Positions 61,954 through 64,000 of a stretch of 64,000 nt of DNA are shown here, in pieces. The stretch lies in NCBI GenBank assembly GCA_963740945.1, contig CAVUGE010000036.1, positions 1 to 64,000 of the forward strand. The letters are read 5' to 3'. Below the pieces are notes generated by a model, which made no database searches, had not been told where the DNA came from, and saw nothing but the letters and a program-made list of their open reading frames with translations. A program made the position numbers and the translations under genes. How positions within the stretch are numbered: position 1 is the stretch's first letter; each line of letters opens with the position of its first letter. This DNA comes from CAVQBP01 sp963740945. GTDB taxonomy: Bacteria; Bacteroidota; Ignavibacteria; Ignavibacteriales; Ignavibacteriaceae.

Positions 61954-62147
61954 TTATGCAGCTACTTGTATTTTATATGCTTTAATCCAATCTATTACAT
62001 TTTCTGGCTGGGCGGAGGTTAATTGTATAAACATATCTTCAAGTTCCAGTCTTTTGGTCTTCAGCAGTTTGTGATCCATTTTTGATATTTCGGTCTGGCT
62101 GGTGGTATCGAATATTTTTTTCTATTATTACTGCTTTTATTTGTTTT
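61954..62147 (-). pseudogene. C-terminal remnant of a second AAA-type ATPase
   Basis: The minus strand encodes TTSQTEISKMDHKLLKTKRL and ENVIDWIKAYKIQVAA, clearly homologous to the end of 42131-43168. It has one extra A in the run at about 62114-62120 that breaks the frame, and homology stops at about 62147. The rest has been replaced by the hipBST region. Confidence 0.75.
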
Positions 62148-62166
62148 ATGGAAAATTTATTATATA

Positions 62167-62301
62167 TGCAATAAAATGCACCTTTGTATGAAAAAGAATA
62201 AATAATTTCTATATTATCTATTATATATGCAATATATTGCACTTTTAAGAAAAGTTTTGTATAATTGTACAATATAAATTCTAAATGTGCAACAAAATGC
62301 A
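62167..62301. promoter_or_regulatory. three evenly spaced TGCA-N6-TGCA operators upstream of hipB
   Basis: TGCAATAAAATGCA (62167-62180), TGCAATATATTGCA (62228-62241, a perfect palindrome) and TGCAACAAAATGCA (62288-62301). Starts are 61 and 60 bases apart, close to six helical turns, and the last ends 8 bases before the hipB start. They are probable HipB-type repressor sites. Confidence 0.7.
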
Positions 62302-62309
62302 TATAACAA

Positions 62310-62510
62310 ATGAATAATAAAGAAATTGGACAAATTATTAGGCAACGGAGAAAATATCTTAAAATAACTCAAAAAGAGCTGGCTGAGATTATAAGTGTAG
62401 GACTTCGGAGCTTAATAAAAATTGAAAACGGGGAAGGGAACCCCACATTAGATCAACTTCAAAAGATCATAGAAGCATTGGGTCTTAAATTAGAGATTAA
62501 AATAAAGTAG
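62310..62510 (+). CDS. hipB: HipB-type antitoxin / XRE repressor
   Basis: A 66-residue helix-turn-helix protein (IGQIIRQRRKYLKITQKELAEIISVGLRSLIKIENGEGNPTLDQ; helix-turn-helix about 18-38), the usual length for HipB of this class. It should bind the three upstream palindromes and repress the operon. The next gene begins 1 base after its stop codon. Confidence 0.85.
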   Translation: MNNKEIGQIIRQRRKYLKITQKELAEIISVGLRSLIKIENGEGNPTLDQLQKIIEALGLKLEIKIK

Positions 62511-62511
62511 A

Positions 62512-62832
62512 ATGAATAAAGCAGAAGTATATTATAATAACGAATTAGTTGGCTTTTTATTAAAAGAAAATAGTAAATACCGTTTTCAATATGCAGAAGA
62601 ATATTTAAAAAATGAAAAAAGTCCTGCAATAAGTATAACATTACCAAAAAGGGAAGAGCCATTTATATCAGAATATCTTTTCTCCTTTTTTTATGGATTA
62701 TTAGCTGAAGGTGATAATAAGGAGCTGCAATGTAGAACATTGAAAATTGATGAAAATGATCATTTTACCAGGCTATTAAAAACATCCGGTAAAAATACTA
62801 TTGGTGGAGTTACTGTGAAAGAGGTATTATGA
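62512..62832 (+). CDS. hipS: HipS-like protein (HipA N-terminal subdomain as separate gene)
   Basis: A 106-residue protein equivalent to the first domain of HipA (AEVYYNNELVGFLLKENSKYRFQYAEEYL..., ending GGVTVKEVL). In the three-gene HipBST system the small HipS protein, not HipB, neutralises the kinase. It overlaps hipT by 4 bases (ATGA). Confidence 0.8.
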   Translation: MNKAEVYYNNELVGFLLKENSKYRFQYAEEYLKNEKSPAISITLPKREEPFISEYLFSFFYGLLAEGDNKELQCRTLKIDENDHFTRLLKTSGKNTIGGVTVKEVL

Positions 62833-63809
62833 AAATAACAAATTGTCCCGGATGTTTAAGGAGCGGATATGAAACTTATTGTAATTCATGTAAACAAATG
62901 TTGTTTAATAATCAAAAAGTAAGTCACATATTAAATTTTACCAGACCAGAATTTAATAAAATTAAAAGAGAGAAAAGCGGAAGTTTATCTATATCGGGAA
63001 TACAGATTAAACATTCAATGAAACTAATTAATAATGAATTAGTCCTATCAGAAGAAAAGGGAGAATATATATTAAAACCTATCCCAACAGGTTCTTATGA
63101 AAATCTAAGTCAAGTTCCAGCTAATGAACATCTAACTATGCAAATTGCCAGTCAAATATATAATTTGAATGTAGCTGATAATGGAATAATCTTTTTTAAA
63201 GATGGTGAAATTGCCTATCTTACAAGAAGATTTGATGTCTTAGGTGCCGGGAAAAAATTATTACAAGAAGATTTTGCTCAAATTGCCAATAGAACCGAGG
63301 AGGCACATGGGAAAAATTACAAATATGAATTCAGCTATGAAGAAATAGCTGAGCTAATGAAACAACATGTTAGTGCATATAAGATAGAAGTAGAAAAATA
63401 TTTTAAAATTGTAATTTTTAATTATTTATTCTCCAATGGGGATGCACATCTAAAAAATTTTTCACTCTACCGTAATGAAGAATATGGGGATTACCTGTTA
63501 ACACCTTTTTACGATTTGTTAAATACATCGATTCATGTTCCCGGAGAAAGTGATTTAGCTTTGGAACTATTCAAAGAGGGATTTGTTACTACTGCTTATA
63601 AAGCCGGCTCAAAATATACTAAACCTGATTTTGAAGTTTTTGCTGGAAGATTGGGTATAAATGAAAAAAGGTTTAATACAATTTACAATGAACTGCTAAC
63701 CGAAACTGATAAAGTAGAGGAATTTGTTTCTACATCTTTTTTAAAGAATGAAATAAAAAAAATCTATTTTCAAAACTATCTTAATAGATTTGACAGGTTG
63801 AAATCCTAA
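62829..63809 (+). CDS. hipT: HipT-like Ser/Thr kinase toxin
   Basis: A 326-residue HipA-family kinase lacking the first HipA domain, which is supplied by hipS. An N-terminal four-Cys knuckle (CPGC at 6-9, CNSC at 18-21) precedes the Gly-rich loop with SLSISG (52-57), whose two serines match the autophosphorylated SxS of HipT. ATP-binding Lys in YILKPI (about 83), catalytic NGDAHLKN (203-210) and metal-binding Asp in FYDLLNT (about 229) are all present, so the kinase appears intact. Known HipT and HipA phosphorylate aminoacyl-tRNA synthetases and arrest growth. The target here is unknown. Confidence 0.85.
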   Translation: MKITNCPGCLRSGYETYCNSCKQMLFNNQKVSHILNFTRPEFNKIKREKSGSLSISGIQIKHSMKLINNELVLSEEKGEYILKPIPTGSYENLSQVPANEHLTMQIASQIYNLNVADNGIIFFKDGEIAYLTRRFDVLGAGKKLLQEDFAQIANRTEEAHGKNYKYEFSYEEIAELMKQHVSAYKIEVEKYFKIVIFNYLFSNGDAHLKNFSLYRNEEYGDYLLTPFYDLLNTSIHVPGESDLALELFKEGFVTTAYKAGSKYTKPDFEVFAGRLGINEKRFNTIYNELLTETDKVEEFVSTSFLKNEIKKIYFQNYLNRFDRLKS

Positions 63810-64000
63810 TTTTATGTCCCTTTACAATTAAAAGTTATTTAGGAGGTATGCAACTGCTAGGTATACTATCTTCAATTTGTTAGAAATCATCTCTTTAAAT
63901 AGTTATTTTAATAATATAAATTTTTTTGTTGCAGATAAAAATGAAACTGATTTACCCTTGGTGAAATTTATTTTCAATTTATATATGTAAACTCCACTTG
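63810..64000. other. end of window, no gene seen
   Basis: AT-rich sequence with an AGGAGG at 63841 followed by an ATG that opens only an 11-codon frame. Nothing else is supported. Confidence 0.5.

Larger units (their letters stand above)
61592..64000. mobile_element. left part of a second, tandem element in the same att site
   Basis: After the right att core the order of terminator, arm-like repeats (TGTACCTA/TGTACCCA, 11 bases apart at 61710 and 61721, 63 bases from the core), GCTGCCGG hairpin and minus-strand ATPase 3' end repeats the layout of 41784-42440 with diverged sequence. This is expected if a related element had inserted at the same tRNA. Its right end is outside the window. Confidence 0.5.

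Noticed and set aside
61841..62302. Plus-strand 77-residue and minus-strand 87-residue frames at the right island end
   Set aside because: The first is antisense to, and the second a frameshifted read-through of, the ATPase remnant at 61954-62147.

Overview
The window is AT-rich and reads as a chromosome segment of an Ignavibacteria-type bacterium (Bacteroidota/Chlorobi group). Support for this comes from C-terminal type IX secretion sorting domains with the NYPNPFNP signature, a PorV-like outer-membrane protein, a Bacteroidota-style promoter (TAnnTTTG), a SusC/Oar-like TonB receptor and many short dispersed palindromic repeats. The assignment is inferred from protein character only.

1-9710 is ordinary chromosome: a damaged membrane sensor kinase (764-2706, minus), a repeat-rich gap, an etfB-etfA-acyl-CoA dehydrogenase operon plus a small downstream gene (3653-7521), and a secreted class C beta-lactamase-fold serine hydrolase. 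9856-39898 is a long, almost entirely plus-strand glycan-utilisation locus, probably for beta-mannosides. It holds a LacI regulator with paired operator-like sites, a zinc dehydrogenase, a surface glycan-binding-like protein made of three nearly identical 364-residue repeats, a TonB receptor, surface and PorV-like proteins, a chaperone-like parvulin, an ABC sugar importer (binding lipoprotein and two permeases, no ATPase), two GH130 enzymes, a GH2 beta-mannosidase split by a one-base frameshift, and three further putative (alpha/alpha)6 glycosidases. A CNNM/CBS membrane protein (40366-41691) precedes tRNA-Thr(TGT).

From the tRNA rightwards the window is mobile DNA. A 56-bp direct repeat lies in the tRNA 3' half (41784-41839) and again at 61592-61647, bounding a 19.8-kb integrative element. 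Its integrase lies just inside the right repeat, and paired 11-bp-spaced arm-like sites lie at both ends. Inside are a RIT element (three overlapping tyrosine recombinases between 59-bp inverted repeats) that has destroyed an AAA-type ATPase gene at its Walker A motif; a Schlafen/AlbA_2 protein; a second integrase carrying an in-frame low-complexity repeat insertion; a primase-helicase followed at once by a cluster of GGACA/TGTCC repeats (candidate replication origin); a small lipoprotein; and a Hanks-type kinase with a beta-propeller followed by a truncated partner gene.

Beyond 61592 a second, related element appears to begin. It has the same layout of att core, terminator, arm-like repeats and convergent ATPase 3' end, with the ATPase reduced to a remnant. 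It carries a three-gene hipB-hipS-hipT toxin-antitoxin operon with three evenly spaced palindromic operators. The two elements therefore look like tandem insertions at one tRNA gene, each with its own decay and cargo.
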